NCBI GenBank assembly: GCA_031835245.1
Contig: JAVKOQ010000241.1
Location: forward strand, 1-64,000
Reading direction: 5' to 3'
DNA length: 64,000 bases
Source: Balamuthia mandrillaris
Lineage: Eukaryota; Discosea; Longamoebia; Balamuthiidae
Below the pieces are notes generated by a model. It saw only the letters and a list, made by a program, of their open reading frames with translations, made no database searches and was not told the DNA's origin. Of the stretch, positions 35,498 through 45,276 are shown in pieces (positions within the stretch are counted from its first letter, which is position 1; every line of letters begins with the position of its first letter). A program made the position numbers and the translations under genes.

Positions 35498-36053
35498 TTT
35501 GAATCCACAATCAAAAAAAAGACAGTGACCGTGTCTGCTGAGTCTCTCTCTTTCCCACAAACAAAAAAAAAAAAGGAATGTGGGTGACGTGGAGCCCTTT
35601 TTTTTTTTGGGACGAATGAATTCATTTATGAATTTGTTCCAATCAGAAATCAAAAATACATTTATGCCGACATTCATTTGTCTACAAATATTTGTTTACA
35701 ACCAATGGTTTGGTTTGGTTTGGCAGTGTGTCCTTGTCGACATCGGTTTTCGTCGCCAAAAGCGCTACCCCTTTCGTCTCTTGCCATTTCTTTTCGTTAA
35801 AAAAAATATATCATGCTTGGGATCCGCGTCGAACCGGCGCAGGGACATTAGCTGCACCAAAAAAAAAAAAATTAATTTTATTGCTGGAGATGAGGATCGA
35901 ACCTGCGCCTGCATGTTCACTGAACAAAAATGAAAGGAAAGAGACAAGAAAGACAAAGCAGCAGTTACATAGTGCACGGCTTGTTGGCATAGTGAACGAC
36001 TGCAACAGGGGAGGGTGTGCGTGTGTGGCAACGCCATCATCATCATCATTGTC
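35498..36053. other. intergenic region between divergent genes
   Basis: Shared upstream region of the disulfide isomerase and the Ser-rich protein gene. Contains two short segments with B-box-like cores (tcgaacc at about 35831 and 35891) but no foldable tRNA. No gene called. Confidence 0.4.
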
Positions 36054-38700
36054 ATGTCGGCAACGGTGAGAGAGGGGGAGGAGGTGCTCCTGCGACGCGT
36101 CAATGTGTGGGTCCAAGGCATCGTCAAAGGCGTGGACACCCGCTACTCACCGCCCATCGCTTACGTGGCCTGGGGCTCACGCGGCTGGAGAAATACCAAG
36201 GAGTGCTGGATTGCTGGTAGGACGCAATACATCATCCTTCTTTATCCTGCTCCTTCTTTATTCGTGTTCTTCTTCTTGTTCTTCTTCTTCTTGTTCTTCT
36301 TCTTCTTCTTCTTCTTGTTCTTCTTCTTCTTCTTCTTCTTCTTGTTCTTCTTCTTCTTCTTGTTCTTCTTCTTCTTCTTCTTCTTCTTCTTCTTCTTCTT
36401 CTTCTTCTTCTTCTTCTTCTTCTTCTTCTTCTTCTTCTTCTTCTTCTTCTTCTTCTTGTTCTTCTTCTTGTTCTTCTTCTTGTTCTTCTTCTTCTTCTTC
36501 TTCTTCTTCTTCTTCTTCTTCTTCTTCTTCTTCTTCTTCTTCTTCTTCTTCTTCTTCTTCTTCTTCTTCTTCTTCTTCTTCTTCTTCTTCTTCTTCTTCT
36601 TCTTCTTCTTCTTCTTCTTCTTCTTCTTCTTCTTCTTCTTCTTCTTCTTCTTCTTCTTCTTCTTCTTCTGATATGATAACCCCACAAACAGCTGTTCCGG
36701 CCAATTCGGATCTGTTAAAAAAAGTTCCGGTGGAGGACAAACAGACAAAGAAGCGCAGAATGAAGAGCAGGAAACAAAAAACAAGAACCGTTAGCGAACG
36801 CGACGACTACTCTCACGATGAGTACCACAACGACTCTGAGGAAGAGCATAATACCTTGTCGTCCTCGTCGTCATCCTTTTATTCGTCTTCTTATTCTTCA
36901 AGGAGACCGCTTGCGTCTGGGCAAAACAAATCTCAGCAACCGGTACTGATCCGTTTTCAGGGTCGCGTCTTCACTTCTGAGGAAGAGTTCATGAAGTTCA
37001 ACGAAAAGTGGAAACAGGAACTTGAGGCCCGACGTCAACACGAACAGGAAACCTTTAAGCAACAGAGAAGAGAGTTCTTTGAGCGTTACAGCGTAGAAAG
37101 AGCCGAAATGCAGGCAGAAGCAACGGCGGAGAGAAACGTTTGGAGACCGAGAAGATTCCGACAGGAGGACAGTTGGAGCATAGAAACGGAGGAAGACTAT
37201 GAAGAAGAGAATGTGGATTGTTCCGCTTGGGCAATGGAGGAAGACTATGAAAGAGTGCCGACGAGAGGAACAAAGGAGAAAGTGGTGAAAGCTTCTGGTG
37301 CTGCTTCATCATCAGCGCAAAAGGATAAAATGAAAGAAGAAGTGACAACGGAGCACAACTATTCGCAGGAGAGGGAAGACTACGGAGAAGAAGATGGAGA
37401 GGAAGAACCGCTTCACCTTTTCTCTCCCTCGAATGAAGAGGAACAGGAAGAATACCAATCATCCTCCTCTTCCGCTTCTTCCTCATTTCTATTTATTGGA
37501 AATGACGAAAGCAACGTTTGGAGCTTTGACCACAAGTCAACAAACAATCACTCAAACGTGTCTCACTTAGATTCTTTCACTTCTGTTCCATCTTCATCTT
37601 CCATCAACTTTGATATTGACGGTACAACAAACAACGATATTAGCAGTCGCTTTGGTGTTCCTGGGCTCTCTTCGGGGCGTCATCAAGAGATAACCGACTT
37701 TGGCTTGCCATCTTCATCAGCACCCCTTTCTTTTTCTTCTTCGTCTTCTTTCGTTCCTTCCAACGCAAGCTACGATCTTCCTCAATTATCGTCCTCTACT
37801 TCTTCTCATTCGTATTCTCTTCCTGTTTCAAACGACCTTAGTTCATCTTCTTCAGTTTCGCTTTTGCTGGAAAATGCAGAGAGAAATATGCACTCTTTTT
37901 CTCTTCCAACGTCTTCTCCTTCCTCTTCTTCTTTTTCTTTCGACATTGAAATTGATGAGGAAGAGGAGAACAAACAGAAGCAACTGAAACGAAGCTATGG
38001 CCCACCGCTTCATTCTTCTTCATCGTTATTGCGAACTTCATTTGACGCTTCTTCCGTTTCTGCTTCCTCCTTATCTTCTTCGGATGACGGCGGTTACACT
38101 CTGCCATTGCCTCTGGACGCGGATTTGAGCCAAACCAGCAAGAACTATTCTTTGCCTCTCTCTCCTCACGTTCGTTCCATCACTGATGTCGATTGCTTCA
38201 CTGTCCCTTCTTCAAAAGCTTCATCTTCCTCTCATTCGATCCACATGACCAAGAGTACAAGAAATGATGAAAAAGCAACATCAGATGATCTTCTTGTTCA
38301 ACAAAATGGATGGGCAGAAGGAGACTCGACTGATGGAGAGGATGAAGCTTCTTTCCTTGGCGCCTTCATGCGAATGCAAGACCGAAAGTATCATCACGTG
38401 TTCAAGAAGCAACAACAACAATCCAACAACGCCGACTCCGCATCTTCTAACAACAGCGTCAACCACACGAAGAAGACAAATAACAAGAAGAAAGAGAGCT
38501 CGTCACAACTGAAAGCAACAACAACAACAAAACCGAATAAGAAGACAACGAACAGCAACAACAACAATAGCACGAGCGCCGCAGAAGGACTGAGCAAACA
38601 GGAAAAGAGACGGCTCAAATGGGAGCAACGACAATGGAAAAGAGAGCTGTTCAAACAGAAACAAAAGCAAGCGCACAACTGGGGTACCGGTGCGCCTTGA
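36054..38700 (+). CDS. Ser-rich disordered protein with a possible Tudor/chromo-barrel-like N-terminus
   Basis: Function unknown. Exon 1 (36054-36216) encodes MSATVREGEEVLLRRVNVWV, KGVDTRYSPPIAYVAW and NTKECWIA, resembling a small barrel such as Tudor-knot/MSL3-type chromo-barrel; this is a weak, pattern-based guess. An intron of about 475 bases, mostly (TTC)n, runs to an acceptor at about 36692 (acaaacag); splicing restores the frame (WIA-AVPANSDLL). Exon 2 continues to 38700. A basic stretch (KKRRMKSRKQKTRT) is a likely nuclear signal. A conserved-looking helix follows (FQGRVFTSEEEFMKFNEKWK). Then come long Ser/Glu-rich low-complexity regions in which a short aromatic-x-[LV]-P motif recurs about nine times. 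The C-terminus is basic and helical (GLSKQEKRRLKWEQRQWKRE). Without splicing, exon 1 meets a stop at 36669-36671, so the poly-Ser reading of the tract is not expected. Confidence 0.6.
36246..36669. repeat. expanded (TTC)n tract in an intron
   Basis: About 420 bases of TTC repeats with scattered TTG interruptions; the final part (about 36482-36668) is an uninterrupted run of roughly 62 TTC triplets. It lies wholly between a GT donor (36217) and an AG acceptor (about 36692). Confidence 0.95.
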
Positions 38701-39228
38701 ACAAAGAAACGTTCTCATCCCCCATCTCTGCTTGTTTCCCTGTTAGAACAAAAATAACAGAAGAAGATTGTAAGCTCTCCTCCCCCATCGGGTCATGCAT
38801 GGAATGGAGGGGCGGGCGGCTCGGCAAGGAGGAGGAGCAGTACGCCTGGGTGGGGGCAGCGTCCCTGCCGACACGTGTCGAGGGAAAAGGGGGCAACAAC
38901 TCCAATAGCACCGGTGGTGGTGGTTGGGGTGGTGCCTCTTTGAGGTTCATGCGGTAGGCTGGCTTTTTGCGTCGTTCTTGGCGGTTGAACTAGGCTCCGC
39001 CTTTACTCAAGGCGCTTCTTTTGGAAGCAGAAAGCAAAGCATCCGCTCATTCTGCTGTGGTGCCGCAGGGTGGACACAAGTGTATAACGCAGAGGTCACT
39101 TACCAGAAGACAGAAAGAAGGGAGTAATGGGACCCGCAGACAAGAAGGAGGAGGAGAAGGAGGAGAAGGAGGAGAAGGAGGAGGAGAAAAGAATTTTAAA
39201 GAGAAGAAAAGGGAGGGAGGAGGAGTAA
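38701..39228. other. intergenic region upstream of the LRR gene
   Basis: GC-rich in its first half, with a perfect 12-base palindrome containing an E-box (cgacacgtgtcg, 38869-38880), and AGG/GGA-rich in its second half (39140-39225). It probably contains the promoter and a missing first exon of the LRR gene; I could not place that exon. Confidence 0.35.
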
Positions 39229-40716
39229 AGCAAAGCTCTTCCTCCCCTTCTCCAACCCTTTGCACACTCCACCGACTGCGACCTCTCCAACAAGCAGCTG
39301 CGCTCCTTGCCAAAAGAGTTTGGCCAACTCTCCGCCCTCACCCACTGCTACCTCTACAAAAACGAGCTGACCTCCTTGCCCGCTGAGTTTGGCCAGCTCA
39401 CTGCTCTCGTATGCTGCTACCTCTCCAACAACCAGCTGCGCTCCTTGCCGAGAGAGTTTGGCCAGCTCACCGCTCTCTCCCATTGCTTCCTCAACAACAA
39501 CAGGCTGCGCTCCTTGCCTGCTGAGTTTGGCCAGCTCGCTGCTCTCGCCCACGGCTACCTCCACGAAAACGAGCTGAGCTGCTTGCCGAGGGAGTTTGGC
39601 CAGCTCACCGCTCTCACCCGCTGCTACCTCTACAAAAACGCGCTGACCTCCTTGCCTGCTGAGTTTGGCCAGCTCTCTGCTCTCACGGAGTGCAACCTGT
39701 GCTGCAACCAGCTGCGCTCCTTGCCGAGGGAGTTTGGCCAGCTCGCCGCTCTCACCAACTGCAACCTCGCTTACAACCAGCTGACTTGCTTGCCGAGGGA
39801 GTTTGGCCAGCTCACCACTCTCATCTACTGCAATCTCTCCCACAACAGGCTGACCTCCTTGCCGAGAGAGTTTGGCCAGCTTGCTGCTCTTACCCGCTGC
39901 GACCTCTCCAACAACAAGCTGCGCTCCTTGCCGAGAGAGTTTGGCCAGCTCACCGCCCTCACCGGCTGCAAGCTCAACAATAATGAACTGACCTCCTTGC
40001 CAAGGGAGTTTGGCCACCTTACTGCTCTCAAGCATTACTTGCTAGATGGTAACCCCTTGGCGGCACTGCCTTGCTCAATAGTCTGGCTTCTTCCGTCCTT
40101 GTACACACTCTCCCATCAACCCTTTCGCCGGCAAGAAGCACTTCTCCAACAAATGGAAGAGAATGAGGAAGAAGAGCAAGAGGAGAAAGAGGAGCAGCAG
40201 CAGAAGAATAGAGTGGATTCCAAGAAATCACCGCCCATGAGGAACCACCAGGCAACTGTGGAAAGTTTGTGGCACCTGAGCGGAGTGGCGGTGCTGAGGA
40301 ACAAGCTTTTGCCCACTGGCCTCTTGACCCCTGTTCCAGACCCGCCCTTCACTTGGGTTTCTTCCTCTTCTCCTTCTTCTTCTTCTTCCCTTTCTTCTTC
40401 TTCTTCACTATCTTCTCTGCTCAATGAGGGCCATGACAAGAAAGGCACAAAGGAAGAACAGACAGCAACGGAAGAAAGTGTGGAGGGTGCAGAAGCGGTG
40501 CTGCCAGAAGAAGTGAAGGAACGATTGCAAAGATTGCAAAGACGATGTGATGTCTGTGCACAGCTGTTTTTGGAGGCAGAAGAAGAAGAGGCGGGGGAGG
40601 AAGCAGCAGAAGAAACAAGGCAAGTGGTGAGACGGTATTGGGACCAGGAGAGAGGAGTTTGGTGGGAGTTGCTGTGTTGCAGCCGGAGCTGTTCCCACCA
40701 GGCCCTTCCAGAGTGA
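39229..40716 (+). CDS. leucine-rich-repeat protein with a Cys-rich C-terminus, 5' end unresolved
   Basis: About eleven very regular 23-residue LRRs of the form LPREFGQLTALTHCYLYKNE (about 39280-40060), each 69 bases and nearly identical at the DNA level. This is the SDS22/shoc-2-like plant-type spacing used as a protein-binding scaffold. A cap follows (CSIVWLLPSLYTL), then a Glu/Gln- and Ser-rich linker, and a C-terminal segment with CDVCAQLFLEAEE and WWELLCCSRSCSHQAL that could bind one zinc (C-x2-C ... C-x3-C). The frame is closed by TAA at 39226-39228 and no in-frame ATG precedes the first repeat. The gene must therefore start in an upstream exon that I cannot place, or this is a 5'-truncated copy. 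An inverted repeat (taatcgataa/ttatcgatta) follows at 40722-40808. Confidence 0.72.
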   Translation, partial: SKALPPLLQPFAHSTDCDLSNKQLRSLPKEFGQLSALTHCYLYKNELTSLPAEFGQLTALVCCYLSNNQLRSLPREFGQLTALSHCFLNNNRLRSLPAEFGQLAALAHGYLHENELSCLPREFGQLTALTRCYLYKNALTSLPAEFGQLSALTECNLCCNQLRSLPREFGQLAALTNCNLAYNQLTCLPREFGQLTTLIYCNLSHNRLTSLPREFGQLAALTRCDLSNNKLRSLPREFGQLTALTGCKLNNNELTSLPREFGHLTALKHYLLDGNPLAALPCSIVWLLPSLYTLSHQPFRRQEALLQQMEENEEEEQEEKEEQQQKNRVDSKKSPPMRNHQATVESLWHLSGVAVLRNKLLPTGLLTPVPDPPFTWVSSSSPSSSSSLSSSSSLSSLLNEGHDKKGTKEEQTATEESVEGAEAVLPEEVKERLQRLQRRCDVCAQLFLEAEEEEAGEEAAEETRQVVRRYWDQERGVWWELLCCSRSCSHQALPE

Positions 40717-40721
40717 GCGGA

Positions 40722-40808
40722 TAATCGATAATAAAGTTGGATCTATTCCGATAAATAACCCAAATATGGTAATAATCTCTTCAAATTTTATAATAATTAT
40801 CGATTATT
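40722..40808. terminator. AT-rich inverted repeat after the LRR gene
   Basis: taatcgataa just after the LRR stop and ttatcgatta about 75 bases later form a 10-base inverted pair in AT-rich sequence. It could mark the 3' end of the transcript. The same core, atcgattatc, recurs upstream of the kinase fusion gene, so it may instead be a protein-binding site. Confidence 0.3.
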
Positions 40809-40991
40809 TTCAATCATTGGGAATGATACAAAAATAAAAATATTTGACAACAAAGACAAAGCAAGCAACGAGACGAAACCAACAGACGAGCAGAAGAAGG
40901 AGACGAAGCAGAGGAAGCAAGGAAGAAGAAGAAGAAGAGCAAAAGACAGACGTAGTTGCTTCTTCTCCAAAAAAAACTAAAGAAAACCATA

Positions 40992-41477
40992 ATGACACAA
41001 AGAGCGGAGAGCGGGCATCCTCTCATGAGCCTCCGCTGCATCGGTTCATTCTCCGGTTCTTCTTCTGCCTTGGGGCGGTGGTGGTTTGCGAGCGTTTTGG
41101 TGGCATTGCTTTTGGTTGTTGCTTCCGCTTCTCCTTCTCCTGCCCTATGCGACACTACCGGGAGCAGCGTGAACGTTACCGCCACGACGGCTGTGGAAGC
41201 AGCCTACAGTTGCAATGCGACAGGCTCGACATGTGAAGACGGCGAAGGAGAAGAGGGGTGGGAGCAACCGTTCGAGATAGACAGTGAGGTATGTACCATA
41301 GAAAGGAGGCATGGCTTGTCCGTTGGCGAGTTTCGTAGGTAACCTCTCTTTCGCTAGTTTCTGCATGGCTCCTTCCGCTTCTATTCGTCGTCCTCTTTGG
41401 TCTTCTCTCTTCGCTCTTTGCTCCTCTTTTCTCGTCTATCTTCTCATTCTCTGCTGCTGTTCTCTTCACCATTCTCT

Positions 41478-41518
<41 letters not shown>

Positions 41519-42417
41519 CAATGCTTTCTTTTTCTCTCTTTCTTCATTACACAGAGTGTACGAAGAACAGAAGCCGGTGATCGTTGTGGGCGTGAGCGAC
41601 AACTCTCTCTTTAAAAGCCTAGCTTCTGTCGTATGTTATCTCCATCGCTCCTTTCTTGCCGTCCTCATTCTTGCCTTCACTCATAAACATAATAATAACA
41701 CGTAGGAACGCTTGTTGGCGGACTATGGCAACTATACAGTTATACTGAGTTCCTCTAATACGTTTTCTTACGAGAAGAAGGAGTCGACATTGGCGGAGTA
41801 CATCAAAGAGAGAATGAAGCCCCAAGACCTTCAGACGTTGGCCAACGAGACCTTTTACCACTTTGGCGATAACGACCACCAGGTTCTCTTTGCTTCTTTC
41901 AATCTTCCTTTATTTCTTCTTTCATCTTCCTGACCTCCCCTTTTGCGTCCTTCTTTTATCTTTCATGCTCCTTTTATCACATCATAAAGGCATGGGAACC
42001 TCTGTTTGATCATTACGTGCTGCCTCCGTATGTGCCGGCCACTCAACAGGCCTCTCTTAGTTTTGGCCTCGGCGGATGGGGCAGCGGTGTTCCTCTTCAC
42101 AAACATGGTCCTGTCTGGGCAGAGGTCTTTCATGGTTCTAAGGTGCTTAACTTTTTTGGTTGTGTTATCTTATCCTCTGTTGACCAACCAAACAAAACTT
42201 GTTGCAGAGATGGTTTTTGTATCCGCCGGAGCATGTTCCCAAGTTCGATCCGAACCAAAGCACTCTGCGATGGTTCCACGAGGAATACTCCCAACAACAG
42301 GAAGGACTGTTGGAATGCGTGTTGCGACCAGGAGAGCTGCTCTACCTTCCTTCCGATTGGTGGCACAGCACTTTGAACATTGGCCATGAAGTTGTGTTCA
42401 TGTCCACGTTTGTGTAA
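40992..42417 (+). CDS. JMJD8-like ER-lumenal JmjC/cupin protein
   Basis: Closest to animal JMJD8, a JmjC-fold protein of the ER lumen. N-terminal signal/anchor (WWFASVLVALLLVVASASPS), then CTIERRHGLSVGEFRRVYEE spanning intron 1, PVIVVGVSDNSLF, SSSNTFSYEKKESTLAEY, KPQDLQTLANETFYHFGDN, and the cupin core GSGVPLHKHGPVWAEVFHGS, RWFLYPPEHVPKFDPN and LLYLPSDWWHSTLN. His residues of the HKH and WWH segments sit where JmjC iron ligands lie, but as in JMJD8 the second carboxylate position is unusual, so hydroxylase activity is uncertain. Five or six exons; a CT tract lies in intron 1 (41480-41516). A shorter start at a downstream in-frame ATG (about 41025) is possible. Confidence 0.87.
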
Positions 42418-42503
42418 CACGTCTGACAAAAACAAACACACAAAACATAAACGAACGACGAACGAAACACGACTAACCTTCTTTTAAACAAAACCAAAAA
42501 AAG

Positions 42504-43603
42504 CTACAATTGGTCGTCGGCGAAAGAGGAGCCTGAGTCCTGCTGCTCTTCCCTCTCCACTTTATTCCGCCACCTCTTCTTGCGCTTTGGCCTGAGCGAT
42601 GCATCTTCCTGTTCGTCTGGGTCTTCGTAGCCTCTCTTGAACTCGACTCGGTTGGTCACACGGAACAACAAAGCAGCAACAAAGGAGGCCACGAAGGGAC
42701 CCGACCAGTAGACCCAGATGTACTCGAACCGCTCTCCCCCTTCCGCGATGGCATTGACGATGATGGCTCCTGTCGTGACTGCTGGGTTGAACCCTCCTCC
42801 TGAGATAGGCATGTGCTCTGGTTTGTTTGCTTCTGCTTAGCCCTTTTGCTCTTCAACAACAACAACAACAAGCAGAACAGAACAGAACCATGTTAAATAA
42901 CATACGTCCAACGGCGACCCCGCCGGCAGTAACGCTCAAGCCAATGGCCAAGCCGAAGAAGGAGTTGCCGGCTTGGGTCTTGGTGGTGGCCGTTTGCAGG
43001 ACCGCGTGGATCAGCAGGAAGGAGAAGAAGAGCTCGGCCGCAAACGCTTGCCCTGCGTTGAACCCAGCTCCTGGCCTGAGCGGAAAGGTACGGTAGGTCA
43101 TCCCCCAGTACGTCTATTTGTTTAGAGTGTTGGAGTCAGACAAACCCGGAGGCTCCATCGAACATCGATGAAGAAGTTCTGTACCAAGGCTCCAAGAAAA
43201 CCACCCAAGAACTGTGCGACCCAATAGCCCACCAAACGAATGAAGGAGAGCTTGCCTCTGTCCGTGAGAAACACTCCCAACGACACCGCTTGTCGATAAA
43301 GATCCGTTGTGGAGCAACCATGAGTTAGCCGCTCTGCGGTGAGGCACAAAGACAAGAAGGGAAAAGAAGGTATAGCATACAAGGGTTGAAATGACCTCCA
43401 GAGATGTGTCCGCCGCAGTAGACCAGGATCATCAGGGAGAGCCCGATGGCCAAGGGAGCCAGCTCCCCTCCGCTCAGCACCGAGAGCCCGATGGTGAGCA
43501 TGAACATGAAGGCGCCCACCAGCTCCGTGAGGAACGGACCCACCGCGGCGCAGGCCTTGTCCAGTGCTCCAGGGAAAGCCATCCACGCCGTCCTCAGCTT
43601 CAT
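42504..43603 (-). CDS. aquaporin-family channel 3, unorthodox NPS/NPA motifs
   Basis: Third intact member of the local aquaporin family, more diverged than the 31-34 kb pair but with the same four-exon layout. TM1 LTELVGAFMFMLTIGLSVLSG; HISGGHFNP, with the first motif completed across intron 1 as N-P-S; VSLGVFLTDRGKLSFIRLVG; AFAAELFFSFLLIHAVLQTA; and ISGGGFNPAVTTGA, again with Val in place of the filter Arg. The tail is basic-acidic and ends SFADDQL. It is transcribed away from the aquaporin pseudogene's side of the cluster and convergently with the JMJD8-like gene, whose stop is about 87 bases away. Confidence 0.87.
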
Positions 43604-43861
43604 GGCGAGGAATAGGGAGGAAGCAGCAAAATCAACAACAATAACCGCAGACGGACTCTCGTTCGGTTATTGGTATAAACGAGCAAGATGGAGCTCGATG
43701 GGCTTTCAAAGGCTCGCTTTGGAGAACACAGCAGCCGTGGATTGCCATCGGCCTATCCTCCAACTTTCCCTTGTATTTTTTGACACGTTGGACATAGCAA
43801 CTCCTCTTATGATAACAGAGTGACAAACATTTTCATCTACCTCCTCTCTCTCTCTCTCTTC

Positions 43862-43895
<34 letters not shown>

Positions 43896-44018
43896 TCTCT
43901 CCACTCATATATCCCTTTGCACTCTTATCTCTTCTTAGCTACAGGTTCTCATACAGTTAAATAAGCATATATATAGCTTTGTTTTGTTGCGCCTGTATAT
44001 ACAGTCCTCTCTCCTATC
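43604..44018. other. intergenic region with CT microsatellites
   Basis: Upstream of aquaporin 3. Contains (CT)n runs at 43840-43892, which are in the plus orientation, then AT-rich sequence. No gene seen. Confidence 0.5.
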
Positions 44019-44019
44019 T

Positions 44020-44732
44020 ACAAACCTGGTCGAAGCTGAGCCCTTCTTATCTTCGCACTCCACTTTGTTTAACGTGTTGGGCTTGAATCGAACGACTTCA
44101 TCCTCTTCCTCCTCCTCCTCCTCCTCCTCGCCCTTTACAATTTCACCTCTATATTTGGGGGACGGTTTGGTCCAGCAGTCATGCCAGCAGACCTCTGTGT
44201 TCTAGTTTGTTGCGGTTGTTGCGTTAGTTTTTTGCCGTTAACTCTGAAAGAAAGATCTTTCAAAACATACGTCCAACAGCAATGGCACCAGCGGTAATGC
44301 AGAAGCCGGTGGCCAAGCCGAAGAAGGGGTTGCAGGCCAGGGTGTCCGTGACGGCCGTTTGTACCACCCCATTGATCAGAAGAAACGAGAAGAACAGCTC
44401 AGCAGCCAAGGCTTGTCCTGAGTTGAACCAGTCTGCTGGGTGGACCTCGAACGTTTCGTACGATATCATCCAATACGCCTTTGTTTTTTTTTAAAAACAA
44501 AAACGTTTAGCAACAAAGAAATGGTGGGTGGAGGAGGTGAAAGCCAAAACCGTACCAACACGCCGAGAAAAGCGCCAAAGAGCTGAGCCAGCCAGTAACC
44601 CAGCAGACGAAACAAGGTGAGCTTCCCTCTGCCCGAGGACACAGCGGCATTTTTTGTTGGTTTCAACTCCACTATGAAGGAGGCCGCCATCAGGCTGACT
44701 TTGTGCATTGGTACTGGCAGAGTAAGTCCCAT
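44020..44732 (-). pseudogene. aquaporin pseudogene
   Basis: Decayed fourth aquaporin. The first exon begins normally (LTLPVPMHKVSLMAASFIVE) but jumps straight to SSGRGKLTLFRLLGYWLAQL. The rest of TM1, TM2, the first NP motif and intron 1 are deleted, and the sequence kept after the break matches the 3' side of the intron-1 junction of the intact copies. The third exon (44272-44470) is intact (AYWMISYETFEV, ALAAELFFSFLLINGVVQTA). The last exon, which should carry the second NPA and TM6, is missing as such, but a recognisable tail remnant (RGEIVKGEEE then EDEVVRFKPNTLNKVECEDK) lies in frame at about 44020-44160. No functional channel can result. Confidence 0.8.
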
Positions 44733-45276
44733 CTTTCTGTGTCAGTGTTTGTTGGTTTGTCTTTGTTATATGAAAAACAAAAAAAAGAAGGAGAACGCTC
44801 AAAAAGCACAAGAAAAATGGTATTGGGGTCGGTTACTTCAGGAAGAGCCTGTATTAATTGAGATCTCAGTTGCGTTGGCCTGTTCCTGGATACGGGGTCG
44901 GTGCAGTCCGCATTTGTTCCCGGTTGTACCCCTTTCTTTTAGGGTCTTGCTGGAGAGGTGTATCTCGTCTTCCACCAATTGCGGTGTTGTCTGAGATAAG
45001 AAAGAGAGCAGAGATTCATTCATTTAATAATTAATGATTAAATCTAAAACTATAATAAAACATTTCGTTAACAAAAGTCTTTTTATGTTAAAACAAATCT
45101 AAAATAAACATCGAGAATAAAAAACATAAACAAACGTGTACAAGTCGCATAGCGAACAGCAATAACATAACATTAAAAAAAAAGCATCAAACTTCTTTTG
45201 TTCTCATCTCTTCTTTGCTCTTGCTTTCTATTTTTTTTTTTTTTTTGTTGGGAAAAATAAAGAAAAATAAAACACT
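44733..45276. other. intergenic region downstream of myo-inositol oxygenase
   Basis: AT-rich in 45010-45270 with no coding signal; 44820-45000 is of mixed composition with a tgagatctca palindrome at about 44857. Probably the 3' flank of the oxygenase gene and the 5' flank of the aquaporin pseudogene. Confidence 0.4.

Noticed and set aside
35820-35995. Possible tRNA (B-box-like gatcgaacc, read on the minus strand)
   Set aside because: The T-arm does not pair, no acceptor stem could be found and the A-box is poor.
36232-36784. Long poly-Arg, poly-Lys, poly-Glu and poly-Ser frames
   Set aside because: All are readings of the intronic (TTC)n tract; GT and AG splice sites flank it and splicing restores the frame of the host gene.
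39196-40035. Minus-strand repetitive frame opposite the LRR array
   Set aside because: The 69-base unit is a multiple of three and stop-free on the antisense strand; the sense strand gives canonical LRRs, so the antisense frame is a shadow.
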